In this document: positions 1 to 7,629 of the stretch, piece by piece
How the letters are laid out: every line of letters starts with the position of its first letter
Numbering within the stretch: the first letter of the stretch is position 1
Source: JAAFKA01 sp044348925
Lineage (GTDB): Bacteria > Bacteroidota > Bacteroidia > Cytophagales > Thermoflexibacteraceae
Length of the DNA stretch: 37,126 nucleotides
Assembly (NCBI GenBank): GCA_044348925.1
Contig: JBIKRY010000005.1
Location: 1-37,126 of the forward strand
Reading direction: 5' to 3'
The notes under the pieces: model-generated
The model's input: only the letters and a program-made list of their open reading frames with translations
What the model was told of the DNA's origin: nothing
The model's database searches: none
Position numbers and translations under genes: made by a program

Positions 1-351
1 AATTTGTGAATTTATAACCAAGTTCATTTTTATCCTTACATTTCATTCGCCTAAAGGCGAATATACGGTTGCTACGCAACTTATTTATTATATATTTTAT
101 TTGTAACTCATTGATTATCAATAAAGTAATCCGTAGTTCACGTTATTTTATGTCAATACTTCATGTTTTTGCTAAGCATAATAAAGCTATATTACGTACA
201 ATTAATGAACTTTTTACTATCTTATATCCAACAAATAAGCAATGGATTTTTCTTTAAAACGGATTTTGAGGGTTTTTTTAGGTTGTAGATTTTGTAACAT
301 TCCTTTCTGAATTTTGTGTTGGTAGCTAAAATTCCTCTGTGTAAAGATATT
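1..351. other. Non-coding left edge with small palindromes
   Basis: No convincing gene lies here. A perfect palindrome, ttcgcctaaaggcgaa, occupies 46-61, and a small hairpin (gttgc-tac-gcaac) occupies 68-80. The string cgaatatacggt (58-69) and the string gtagttcacgtta (133-145) both recur, the second as its complement, in the inverted-repeat element at 14721-14825. This edge is therefore probably a diverged or deleted relative of that element. A 62-codon open frame at 69-257 starts inside the hairpin and has no recognisable protein character. Confidence 0.5.
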
Positions 352-1281
352 TTACTTCTTTTTTATTTTCTTTCGGTATTCTAATATTACTAAAATTCTT
401 TCAGGAATTTCTTTTTCTGCTTTTTCATCTCTTTGATAAGGTTTTTCACTCCTTTTATTATGAACTAAATGATAGGCGTGATATTGATTTTGAGGAGTAT
501 CATTTTCATATTCAAAACGAATATAACACTTATTTTTCTCATCAAAGTTGATAAGATATGCTTTTGCACGTTTATCTCCAATAGCCTGTTTTAACAAACT
601 TTCTGCGTGCTTTTTATCTCCATTTAAAAGAGGAGATTTTTTAGGTATATAATCTTTGTGCCCTTCTATGTGTCTATAATCGTCAAAAGTATAGTTTCTT
701 GTAAGTCTATTTTTTTCAAACCATTCTTCCAAACTTTTAAAATCTGCAACATATTCAATAAAAACAAATTGAGGTAAGATAATATTACTCTCTAAACTAC
801 TATCTTTCAATATAGAGATAAAATTGCGGTTGAATTGTAATGGTGCAAAAATGTTGATAAGTAAATATTTTTCATTGGTTTTATTCGCACCAATAAGTTT
901 TCTTTCGGTTATTTCTTTAAAAATATCCGAAAAATTGTTAGACAATTCTTTATTATCAAAATTCCACAAACCATAATAAGTATATTCATTTATGCTAAAA
1001 GAAGGTTTTAATGTGGTATCTTTTGCTTTTTCTAACAACTCATAAACTCTTAAATCAGGACTTTGAAAATCGTATGCCTCACCACAATCAGCCACCACCT
1101 TGATGTTTTCTACAAACACATCTAAATTACCTCCATCATAATAAAGTTCTGTACCTTTTTCACAATCAGCCCTAATAATAAGCATAGCTAATTCTTCTAT
1201 TACATTATTAACGTCTTCTGCGTCATGGACGTATTCATCTATATTCTTGGGAAAATGTAGGTAAATATGAAATTTATCCAT
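352..1281 (-). CDS. Unknown partner protein of DUF3696-type ATPase
   Basis: I do not recognise a named family. The 309-residue protein is soluble, with no signal peptide or membrane segment. The N-terminal half (1-180) is a mixed alpha/beta sequence without motifs I can name. The C-terminal part is denser in polar conserved-looking blocks: histidines 204 and 208 (HIEGHKD), SPLL at 216-219 followed by a helix with AESLLKQAI, then NQYHAYH (265-271) and IPERI (292-296). This histidine-rich block could be a catalytic or nucleic-acid-binding domain, but that is inference. The start codon lies inside the end of the upstream ATPase gene (overlap ATGGATAA, 1274-1281), so the two are translationally coupled and very likely work together. 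Such ATPase-plus-partner pairs are common among bacterial defence modules; here the role is unproven. Confidence 0.85.
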   Translation of the reverse strand: MDKFHIYLHFPKNIDEYVHDAEDVNNVIEELAMLIIRADCEKGTELYYDGGNLDVFVENIKVVADCGEAYDFQSPDLRVYELLEKAKDTTLKPSFSINEYTYYGLWNFDNKELSNNFSDIFKEITERKLIGANKTNEKYLLINIFAPLQFNRNFISILKDSSLESNIILPQFVFIEYVADFKSLEEWFEKNRLTRNYTFDDYRHIEGHKDYIPKKSPLLNGDKKHAESLLKQAIGDKRAKAYLINFDEKNKCYIRFEYENDTPQNQYHAYHLVHNKRSEKPYQRDEKAEKEIPERILVILEYRKKIKKK

Positions 1282-2452
1282 TGCTCTCTTTATGATTATT
1301 TTTCATTAAATACCTTAAATCTTTACCAAATTGGTCAAAAAATCCAATAGGAGCTTTATTTATTTTGCCTCTTTCAGAAATTTCCACCTCTATTGCTTTG
1401 GCAGAATGTGTTTCTTCATCTCTCTCAAAATACCAAATCTTGGCTTTATTGCGGTCAATTCCTTTCTCTTCTACTTCAAATTTTTTGCATTGCACCAATA
1501 CACCATTAAGAATGTGGTCAGAGTGTGTTTCTATGATAATTTGAATACCTGCTTGGGCTGCAATACACAATAATTCGGCTAATTTAGCTTGACCGTATGG
1601 GTGTAAGTGTGCTTCGGGATTTTCGATAATGATTAAACTACCTTTTTTAGCATACAACACAGCGACAATAATTGGTAAAGAGTAAGAAATGCCAAAGCCT
1701 ACATTTTTGGAAGAAAAACCTTCCTCTTTTTTTGTTTGCTTATCTGAATTATCGAATCTATACTTAATTTCATAACCACCACCCACTTTTTTAGGATGTA
1801 CTTGAATTCCTTTACTAATTTCTTTTTCCCACGCAGTAACTTGAAAAAGTAAAGTGGTATTCTCTTTATAATTAGGGTGTAGCAATACTTCTGTTACATT
1901 TTCGTTTTGGTATTTGTATAAAAAGTGAGCTGTTAATTCTGCCCTTCCTTCCATTACAGATAATTGCTTTTCGCTATCTACCACATAATCATTCGACTCA
2001 TATTTAGCCTCTCTTGCTGCACTGATATACTGAAAATTATTATTAAACAAGGAAAATATAGCGGAATTGTCTTTAATAATGTTAAATGTTTCACTTATCT
2101 TTAACTTATTGGTGCTAACAAGGTCTAAAAAATCTTTTGTAAATTTATTTTGAACATCAAAACTCCATTTCAACATTTTATTATCAAACATCAATCCTAT
2201 TTCTATTTTATCGTTTTTTTTTGCAAGTTGAAATAAAGCATCTTTACCATTACCAACATAACATAAGGGCTTATTTAAACTCAAGCCTTTGCTAAGTTGT
2301 TCTTTTTGATAAGTTTGACGTAATAGCAATAAACTTTGTATCATTGACGACTTGCCTACACCATTTTGTCCACACAATAAAGTCAAGTTTCCCAAACTTA
2401 TTTGTGTGTCTTTATGATTTTTGAAGTTTTGTAAATGTATATTTTGTATCAT
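1274..2452 (-). CDS. AAA/SMC-like ATPase, DUF3696 type
   Basis: The 392-residue protein has the layout of RecF/OLD-like AAA ATPases. An N-terminal strand-loop is followed by Walker A GQNGVGKS (28-35). YISAAR (142-147) is a motif often seen in this group. An ABC-signature-like stretch, VGFGISYSLP, lies at 251-260, and Walker B with its flanks, LIIIENPEAHLHP, at 273-285. The switch segment is ETHSDH (308-313). The C-terminal GFFDQ (370-374) matches what I remember of the DUF3696 tail. The canonical Walker B aspartate is replaced by Glu277 (IEN for DEP), as is usual in this group. A middle helical insertion of about 150 residues probably forms the coiled-coil or sensor part. It has its own TATCTTTG promoter element upstream (2491-2498) and overlaps the partner gene by 8 bases. 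It probably binds DNA or RNA ends and controls the partner. Confidence 0.88.
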   Translation of the reverse strand: MIQNIHLQNFKNHKDTQISLGNLTLLCGQNGVGKSSMIQSLLLLRQTYQKEQLSKGLSLNKPLCYVGNGKDALFQLAKKNDKIEIGLMFDNKMLKWSFDVQNKFTKDFLDLVSTNKLKISETFNIIKDNSAIFSLFNNNFQYISAAREAKYESNDYVVDSEKQLSVMEGRAELTAHFLYKYQNENVTEVLLHPNYKENTTLLFQVTAWEKEISKGIQVHPKKVGGGYEIKYRFDNSDKQTKKEEGFSSKNVGFGISYSLPIIVAVLYAKKGSLIIIENPEAHLHPYGQAKLAELLCIAAQAGIQIIIETHSDHILNGVLVQCKKFEVEEKGIDRNKAKIWYFERDEETHSAKAIEVEISERGKINKAPIGFFDQFGKDLRYLMKNNHKESNG

Positions 2453-2490
2453 TATAAGCCAATTTTATGTTATTGTATTTGTGTATATTA

Positions 2491-2498
2491 CAAAGATA
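2491..2498 (-). promoter_or_regulatory. Bacteroidota -7 element (TATCTTTG)
   Basis: Read on the minus strand this is an exact TAnnTTTG box, about 39 bases before the DUF3696 ATPase start codon at 2452. A convincing -33 box is not visible. It suggests that the ATPase pair is transcribed independently of uvrA, which ends 38 bases upstream of the box. Confidence 0.45.
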
Positions 2499-2535
2499 CT
2501 AAAAAATAATATTTTTTGGTATCTCTGTAAGTTTT

Positions 2536-5364
2536 TTACAACTCCCTCCTCAAAAACTCCGCCGTATAACTTCCCTTCACCTTCGCCACCTTTTCGGGAG
2601 TACCTTCAGCAATGATTTTTCCGCCACCGTTGCCACCTTCGGGACCCAAATCTATAATATAATCAGCTACCTTGATAACATCTAAATTGTGTTCTATCAC
2701 TAAAACCGTATTGCCTTTGTCTGCCAATTTATTCAACACATCAAGCAAAGCCTGAATATCTTGAAAATGCAAACCTGTTGTAGGTTCGTCGAGAATGTAG
2801 AGGGTTTTGCCTGTGTCTTTTTTGGCTAATTCGGTGGCTAATTTTACCCTTTGTGCTTCGCCTCCGCTTAGGGTTGTTGCGTGTTGCCCTAAGGTAATAT
2901 AGCCTAAACCTACGTCAAATAAGGCTTTTATGCGTGCAGAAATTCTCGGTTGTGCAGCAAAAAAGTCTATGCCTTGCTCTACGGTCATATCCAAAATATC
3001 GGCAATAGATTTTCCTTTAAAACGAATTTCGAGGGTTTCTCTATTATATCTTTTGCCTTTGCAAGTTTCGCAATTTATCAAAACAGGTGGTAAAAAGTCC
3101 ATTTCGATAACTTTCTTACCTGCTCCTTCGCAAGTTTCGCAACGTCCACCTTTGACGTTAAACGAAAAACGACCAGCTTTATAACCTCTAATTTTGGCTT
3201 CGGGCAACTCTGAAAATACGCTGCGAATGTCCGTAAACATATTGGTATAAGTTGCAGGATTGCTGCGGGGAGTTCTGCCAATCGGAGTTTGGTCGACTTC
3301 TATTACTTTGTCTATGTGTTCTAAGCCTACGATTTCCGAAAATTCTAAAGGTTCACGTTTGGCATTGAAAAAATGTTTGTTCAAAATTGGGAATAATGTG
3401 TCGTGAATTAAGCTACTTTTGCCACTTCCTGATACGCCTGTTACGCAAATCATTTTGCCTAATTCCAATTTTAAAGTAACATTTTTTAAATTGTGTCCCT
3501 TTGCATTTCGCAATTCTATCACTTTTCCGTTGCCTGTTCTGCGTGTTTTTGGCACTTCAATTTTGCGTTTTCCACTCAAATAATCGGCTGTCGAACTGCC
3601 CAATTTCAAAAACTCTTCAGGAGTTCCTTGTGCTACTACTTTTCCGCCGTGTCGTCCTGCCCCAGGTCCAATGTCGACAATATAATCTGCATCAAGCATC
3701 ATATCTTTGTCGTGTTCCACCACCAAAACCGTATTTCCTAAATCTCGCAAATCTCGTAAAGCCTTGATTAGCTTTACGTTATCTCTTTGGTGAAGTCCAA
3801 TACTTGGCTCATCAAGAATATACAAAACGCCGACTAATTGCGTACCAATTTGTGTAGCTAAACGTATGCGTTGTGCTTCGCCACCCGATAAAGTCCGCAA
3901 AGTTCGGTTCAAAGTCAAATAATCTAAGCCAACACCCAACAAAAAACCTACTCTTTTATTGATTTCTTTGAGAATTTCGGTAGCAATTTGGCTTTGTCTT
4001 TCTGATAGTTTTTTTGGCAATTTCTCAAACCATTTTCCCAATTCTACAATGTCTAATTCGGCAATTTCTGCAATATTTTTGTCGGCAATTTTGAAGTGCA
4101 AACTTTCCTTTTTTAACCGTTGTCCTTTGCAGTCTGGACAAGTCGAAATTTTTGCAAATTCTGCCACCCATTCCGCCATTTTGTCTGTGCCTTCGGCAAG
4201 TTGTTTTTTCAAAAATGGAATAATTCCCTCATAAACAGTTTGGTATTCGTTGCCTGTTGAGGCTGCGACTTGTATTTTATCTTCGCCATCACCATACAAC
4301 ACAATATCGACAACTTGTTTAGGTAATTTTTTAATTGGCGTATCTATCTTACATTTGTACTTTTTTAGGATAACTTCAACTTTATTGAAAATCCAAGAAT
4401 TTTTGGCTTCTCCCAACGGTGCAATTCCACCTTCTGCAATGCTTAAACTATCGTCTGGAATGACACTTTCACGAGTAATTTCCTCCACATAACCCAAGCC
4501 ATTACAAGTCGGACACATTCCATAAGGCGAATTGAAGGAAAACATATTAGGTGCAGGTTCGTCGTATGCAATGCCCGAAGTTGGACACATCAAAAACTTA
4601 GAAAAAAAGCTAACATCACCTTTTTCATTGCGTACCATACAAATTCCTTGACCTTCTTTTAAAGCTGTTTTTATGGACTGTGTAATGCGAAATCTGTCTT
4701 TTTCTGTTACCACAATTCTATCAATGACAATATCAATATCGTGAATTACATAACGGTCAAGCTGCATTTTTGGCACAATATCCATTATTACGCCATCAAT
4801 TCGGACTTTTGTATAACCTTTTTTAGCAATTTCGACAAATAATTCCCGATAATGTCCTTTGCGACCTTTCACAACAGGGGCAAGCAAAGTCAATTTCTTA
4901 TCCTTAAATTTGTCTAGCAAACTTTCAATGATTTGGTCTTCGGTCTGCCTAATCATTTTTTCGCCTGTAACGTAAGAATACGCCTCGCCTGCACGTGCAT
5001 ACAACAGTCGCAAAAAGTCGTAAATTTCCGTAACCGTACCGACAGTAGAACGTGGATTTCGGCTTGTGGTTTTTTGCTCGATGGAAATAACAGGGCTAAG
5101 TCCGTTGATTTTATCGACATCTGGTCTTTCCATATTGCCAATAAAACTGCGTGCATACGCCGAAAAACTTTCCATATATCGGCGTTGTCCTTCGGCATAA
5201 ATGGTGTCGAAAGCAAGGCTTGATTTCCCACTTCCGCTAATTCCCGTAAAAACGACTAATTTATTGCGTGGAATGGTTAAATCTATGTTCTTTAAATTAT
5301 GTTCTCTTGCTCCGAATATTTCGAGGATTTCTTCGGGAGTGTTGGGGGTGTTTGTTGGGTGCAT
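2536..5364 (-). CDS. uvrA: Excinuclease ABC subunit A
   Basis: The damage-recognition ATPase of nucleotide excision repair, 942 residues, the normal length for UvrA. It has two ABC modules. The first carries Walker A GISGSGKSS (41-49), signature LSGGEAQRIRLATQ (near 493) and Walker B LYILDEPSIGLH. The second carries GVSGSGKSS (near 642), TLSGGEAQRVKLATE (near 838) and LYILDEPTTGLH. The zinc module of the second half is intact (CETCEGAG and CETCKGKRY). The zinc module of the first half is incomplete: the first pair reads CPTS instead of CxxC, followed by CPTCNGLGY. I recall this variant from other Bacteroidota UvrA proteins. The gene follows the ATPase/partner pair of 5395-7389 by only 30 bases and may be read from its promoter. 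The partner UvrB and UvrC genes are not in the window. Confidence 0.98.
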   Translation of the reverse strand: MHPTNTPNTPEEILEIFGAREHNLKNIDLTIPRNKLVVFTGISGSGKSSLAFDTIYAEGQRRYMESFSAYARSFIGNMERPDVDKINGLSPVISIEQKTTSRNPRSTVGTVTEIYDFLRLLYARAGEAYSYVTGEKMIRQTEDQIIESLLDKFKDKKLTLLAPVVKGRKGHYRELFVEIAKKGYTKVRIDGVIMDIVPKMQLDRYVIHDIDIVIDRIVVTEKDRFRITQSIKTALKEGQGICMVRNEKGDVSFFSKFLMCPTSGIAYDEPAPNMFSFNSPYGMCPTCNGLGYVEEITRESVIPDDSLSIAEGGIAPLGEAKNSWIFNKVEVILKKYKCKIDTPIKKLPKQVVDIVLYGDGEDKIQVAASTGNEYQTVYEGIIPFLKKQLAEGTDKMAEWVAEFAKISTCPDCKGQRLKKESLHFKIADKNIAEIAELDIVELGKWFEKLPKKLSERQSQIATEILKEINKRVGFLLGVGLDYLTLNRTLRTLSGGEAQRIRLATQIGTQLVGVLYILDEPSIGLHQRDNVKLIKALRDLRDLGNTVLVVEHDKDMMLDADYIVDIGPGAGRHGGKVVAQGTPEEFLKLGSSTADYLSGKRKIEVPKTRRTGNGKVIELRNAKGHNLKNVTLKLELGKMICVTGVSGSGKSSLIHDTLFPILNKHFFNAKREPLEFSEIVGLEHIDKVIEVDQTPIGRTPRSNPATYTNMFTDIRSVFSELPEAKIRGYKAGRFSFNVKGGRCETCEGAGKKVIEMDFLPPVLINCETCKGKRYNRETLEIRFKGKSIADILDMTVEQGIDFFAAQPRISARIKALFDVGLGYITLGQHATTLSGGEAQRVKLATELAKKDTGKTLYILDEPTTGLHFQDIQALLDVLNKLADKGNTVLVIEHNLDVIKVADYIIDLGPEGGNGGGKIIAEGTPEKVAKVKGSYTAEFLRREL

Positions 5365-5394
5365 AGTTTGGTTGAAAAAATAAGTAGGAATTGC

Positions 5395-6018
5395 TTAAAA
5401 CATTCCACTCAATATAGTATCAAGATTGTATAATTTATTACATTCCAAAGGCTTTCTTTTGTGATATATTTTTTGAGGCTTAGAACATCCTTTGGGAATT
5501 GTTACAGATGAAGGTATCTCTGAATAAATAGCTAATTCACAAACTGAATAATCTTCTGTAAGTTGATTTCCTATTTGACTATTCCAATTATTATGACAAC
5601 GAAAAGCTGTTTTTGCTATAAATTCGCCTAAAATCACACCTGCCGACATTTGTTGTTCCATATTCCCTTTTGTTTTAGACTTCATATTACAAATAATCAC
5701 ATACAACTTATTACCTCCCTTTTTAGTTTTCTTTAAGTAAAAAAGAATATAATCACAAGTAGTTCTTATGGGCGTGTCTTTTTCAAGAAATAACAAATGA
5801 TGTTCAATTTTATCTCCTTTTTCAGTGTGGACAACTTTATCAAACTTATAGACTAAAATATCATTTGTAATTTCAAAATCTATTTTAGTACATTCAGCAT
5901 CTTGATGAGTTTCTATAAGTGTTAGCTTTTTATCTTTTTTATTTAAAAGAGTAGTAGTTTCTTCATATTTTGAAAAAACTGTTGCTTTGATAGCTGCTAA
6001 TATATTTTCGGTAGGCAT
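5395..6018 (-). CDS. Unknown ATPase partner, possible PD-(D/E)XK-like fold
   Basis: This 207-residue soluble protein starts 3 bases after the stop of the upstream ATPase gene, so the pair is surely co-translated. It is not a family I can name. One block is suggestive: CDYILFYLKK (88-97), a hydrophobic strand, then ICNMKSK (109-115) and a helix with EQQM (121-124). In many small restriction-like proteins the same spacing holds CDYL...(I)ELKG...EQL, the D...ExK core of the PD-(D/E)XK nuclease fold. Here Asp89 and Lys113 are kept, but the usual glutamate is Asn111. Substitutions at this site are known in the superfamily, so the protein could be active or a non-catalytic derivative. The assignment is inference from a short motif. 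A lysine- and cysteine-rich C-terminal part (141-207) shows no motif. Confidence 0.85.
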   Translation of the reverse strand: MPTENILAAIKATVFSKYEETTTLLNKKDKKLTLIETHQDAECTKIDFEITNDILVYKFDKVVHTEKGDKIEHHLLFLEKDTPIRTTCDYILFYLKKTKKGGNKLYVIICNMKSKTKGNMEQQMSAGVILGEFIAKTAFRCHNNWNSQIGNQLTEDYSVCELAIYSEIPSSVTIPKGCSKPQKIYHKRKPLECNKLYNLDTILSGMF

Positions 6019-6021
6019 ATT

Positions 6022-7389
6022 TTAGTCGTTATCGTGTAAAGTGAAGAAAATATCATTTGCCGAATTATTAAGTTGATTAATTTCGTCATCAATAGTTTTA
6101 ACCTCAAAACCTGTATTGCTAACTTCTAATGCCTTAACTTCGGAAGTAAAAAGATATGCACCAACTTTATGATGGTCTAAAATTTGGTCTTTTTGGTAGC
6201 CATATTTTTTCATAAGTTGGTTTACTTGCTTTTCATTATCTTTTGTGTGTAACATCATCAAGTTATTGAGTTCTCTAATTACATAATCACTATGTGTACT
6301 AATCATCACTTTTATACCTGCATTGACCATTTGTGCAAGTACACGAGCTATTTTTCGTTGATTATCAGGGTGTAAATTCAATTCGGGTTCGTCAATAATC
6401 AAAAAATCATTCGGTTTTGCTAAATGTCGACAATAAAAAACAATACTTGCCAATGATTTTACAACAGATGCTGTAAGATGAATACCTAAATTCATTTTAG
6501 AATTATTTGGGCTAAATAATACTTCACCTGATTTTGATACCTTCATTTTACCTTGTAAAATAGTTTTTTCTATATTATCTGCCAAATGAGCAAGGGGACT
6601 TTTCTGTTTTTGTAAAATATCAAGTCTTTCCGCAAAATTCAAACTATCTTTAATGGGCAAAGAATATCGGGAAGCTTGTTGTCCTATAAAATCAAGTGGA
6701 TTTTTAGATTTATTAAAGTCAAGAACAGTATCAATTAGTTTATGTCTTTTTTCAGAAAGTTCTTTACTAAATAGATTAACAGCTAATCTTTCGGCAGGTG
6801 CAATATGAATATTTACAAAAATGGCATCGAGAATAATTCCAAGTATTTTACTATTAATAATTTGTAGAATTACATCATGAGGAAAAACTTCTTGCATATT
6901 TTCCTGAACAAGTGTAACATTAAGTATTGAGTTATTTTTATCTTTTTTTATTCGTACATTTATATTTTCTCCAAATTTTAAAGTTGTTTCTATTGCTACT
7001 TCTATTAAGTTTGACCTTATTTGTTCATCTTCTATTTTTATAGTAACAATAGCCTCATTAAAAAAATCTTTTGGAGATGAAAAAACAGTCGATAAATATT
7101 CTATGTATGTGCTTTGTAATACATCTAAAATTTTTGCCTTTTTGTCAAAAAAAATATTTTGCAAATCAAAATCAATACTTCCAATACTAAATAATGTTAC
7201 CAATTTTTCAGTAATATTGTCTAATGTTGCTTTATCTGCCAACACTTCTGTATATTTATAAAGCCCATAAATGGTATAAGCTAAATACGTTTTTCCACTA
7301 TTATTTGCCCCACATAATACAATTAAATCTTTACTAAGGTCTATTTCGGCATTTTTTATTTGCCCTATATTCTGAATGGTAAGTTTCAT
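6022..7389 (-). CDS. AAA/OLD-like ATPase with ABC-type nucleotide-binding head
   Basis: 455 residues. Walker A is GANNSGKT (27-34), placed as in RecF/OLD/SMC proteins directly after an N-terminal beta unit. About 270 residues of mostly helical insertion follow (40-300), containing IAPAERLAV (196-204), a motif often seen near the middle of AAA_15-type ATPases. The C-terminal lobe holds a signature-like helix, LTASVVKSLASI (305-316), Walker B FLIIDEPELNLHP (329-341) and switch STHSDYVIREL (364-374). No Toprim motif is apparent, so it is not a full OLD nuclease; nuclease activity, if any, would come from the partner at 5395-6018. It is distinct in sequence from the DUF3696 ATPase at 1274-2452. 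A TAnnTTTG box lies 23 bases upstream. Its likely role is a sensor or clamp of a two-gene defence-type module. Confidence 0.9.
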   Translation of the reverse strand: MKLTIQNIGQIKNAEIDLSKDLIVLCGANNSGKTYLAYTIYGLYKYTEVLADKATLDNITEKLVTLFSIGSIDFDLQNIFFDKKAKILDVLQSTYIEYLSTVFSSPKDFFNEAIVTIKIEDEQIRSNLIEVAIETTLKFGENINVRIKKDKNNSILNVTLVQENMQEVFPHDVILQIINSKILGIILDAIFVNIHIAPAERLAVNLFSKELSEKRHKLIDTVLDFNKSKNPLDFIGQQASRYSLPIKDSLNFAERLDILQKQKSPLAHLADNIEKTILQGKMKVSKSGEVLFSPNNSKMNLGIHLTASVVKSLASIVFYCRHLAKPNDFLIIDEPELNLHPDNQRKIARVLAQMVNAGIKVMISTHSDYVIRELNNLMMLHTKDNEKQVNQLMKKYGYQKDQILDHHKVGAYLFTSEVKALEVSNTGFEVKTIDDEINQLNNSANDIFFTLHDND

Positions 7390-7411
7390 ATTTCGTCTTT
7401 ATTTTAGAAAA

Positions 7412-7419
7412 CAAAGTTA
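7412..7419 (-). promoter_or_regulatory. Bacteroidota -7 element (TAACTTTG)
   Basis: An exact TAnnTTTG box on the minus strand, 23 bases before the start codon of the ATPase at 7389. The leader would be short. No clear -33 box is seen. It may drive the whole run of ATPase, partner and uvrA. Confidence 0.45.
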
Positions 7420-7576
7420 GTCAATTTAAGAAAATATAAAAATTAGGAGTTATTTATTTTTCTGTGGTGGCACTCTCGTAAAACTGAATAAAATAAAACT
7501 GAAAAACTGTTGGTTAGAATATGATGGTTTAATTTTTTGGGTATCATGGTTTTACCCTAAATTCAAAAATAAATTT

Positions 7577-7584
7577 TATCTTTG
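7577..7584 (+). promoter_or_regulatory. Bacteroidota -7 element (TATCTTTG)
   Basis: An exact TAnnTTTG box 45 bases before the protease start codon at 7630. Its position supports 7630, not the upstream in-frame ATG at 7582, as the real start, because 7582 lies inside the box. Confidence 0.5.
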
Positions 7585-7629
7585 CCCATCATTTTAATTT
7601 TTGATAGGGCAATTTTATATAACAATGTT

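Noticed and set aside
69..257. 62-codon open frame at the left edge
   Set aside because: It starts within a palindrome, has AT-driven composition, no promoter box or ribosome site, and no recognisable protein features.
6022..7389. Reading the ATPase as a complete OLD-family nuclease or as the UvrD-linked Gabija system
   Set aside because: No Toprim-like acidic motifs follow the Walker B lobe, and no helicase gene is adjacent.
7582..7629. Upstream in-frame ATG for the metalloprotease
   Set aside because: It would put 16 residues ahead of a textbook signal peptide, and the codon lies inside the TAnnTTTG promoter box.
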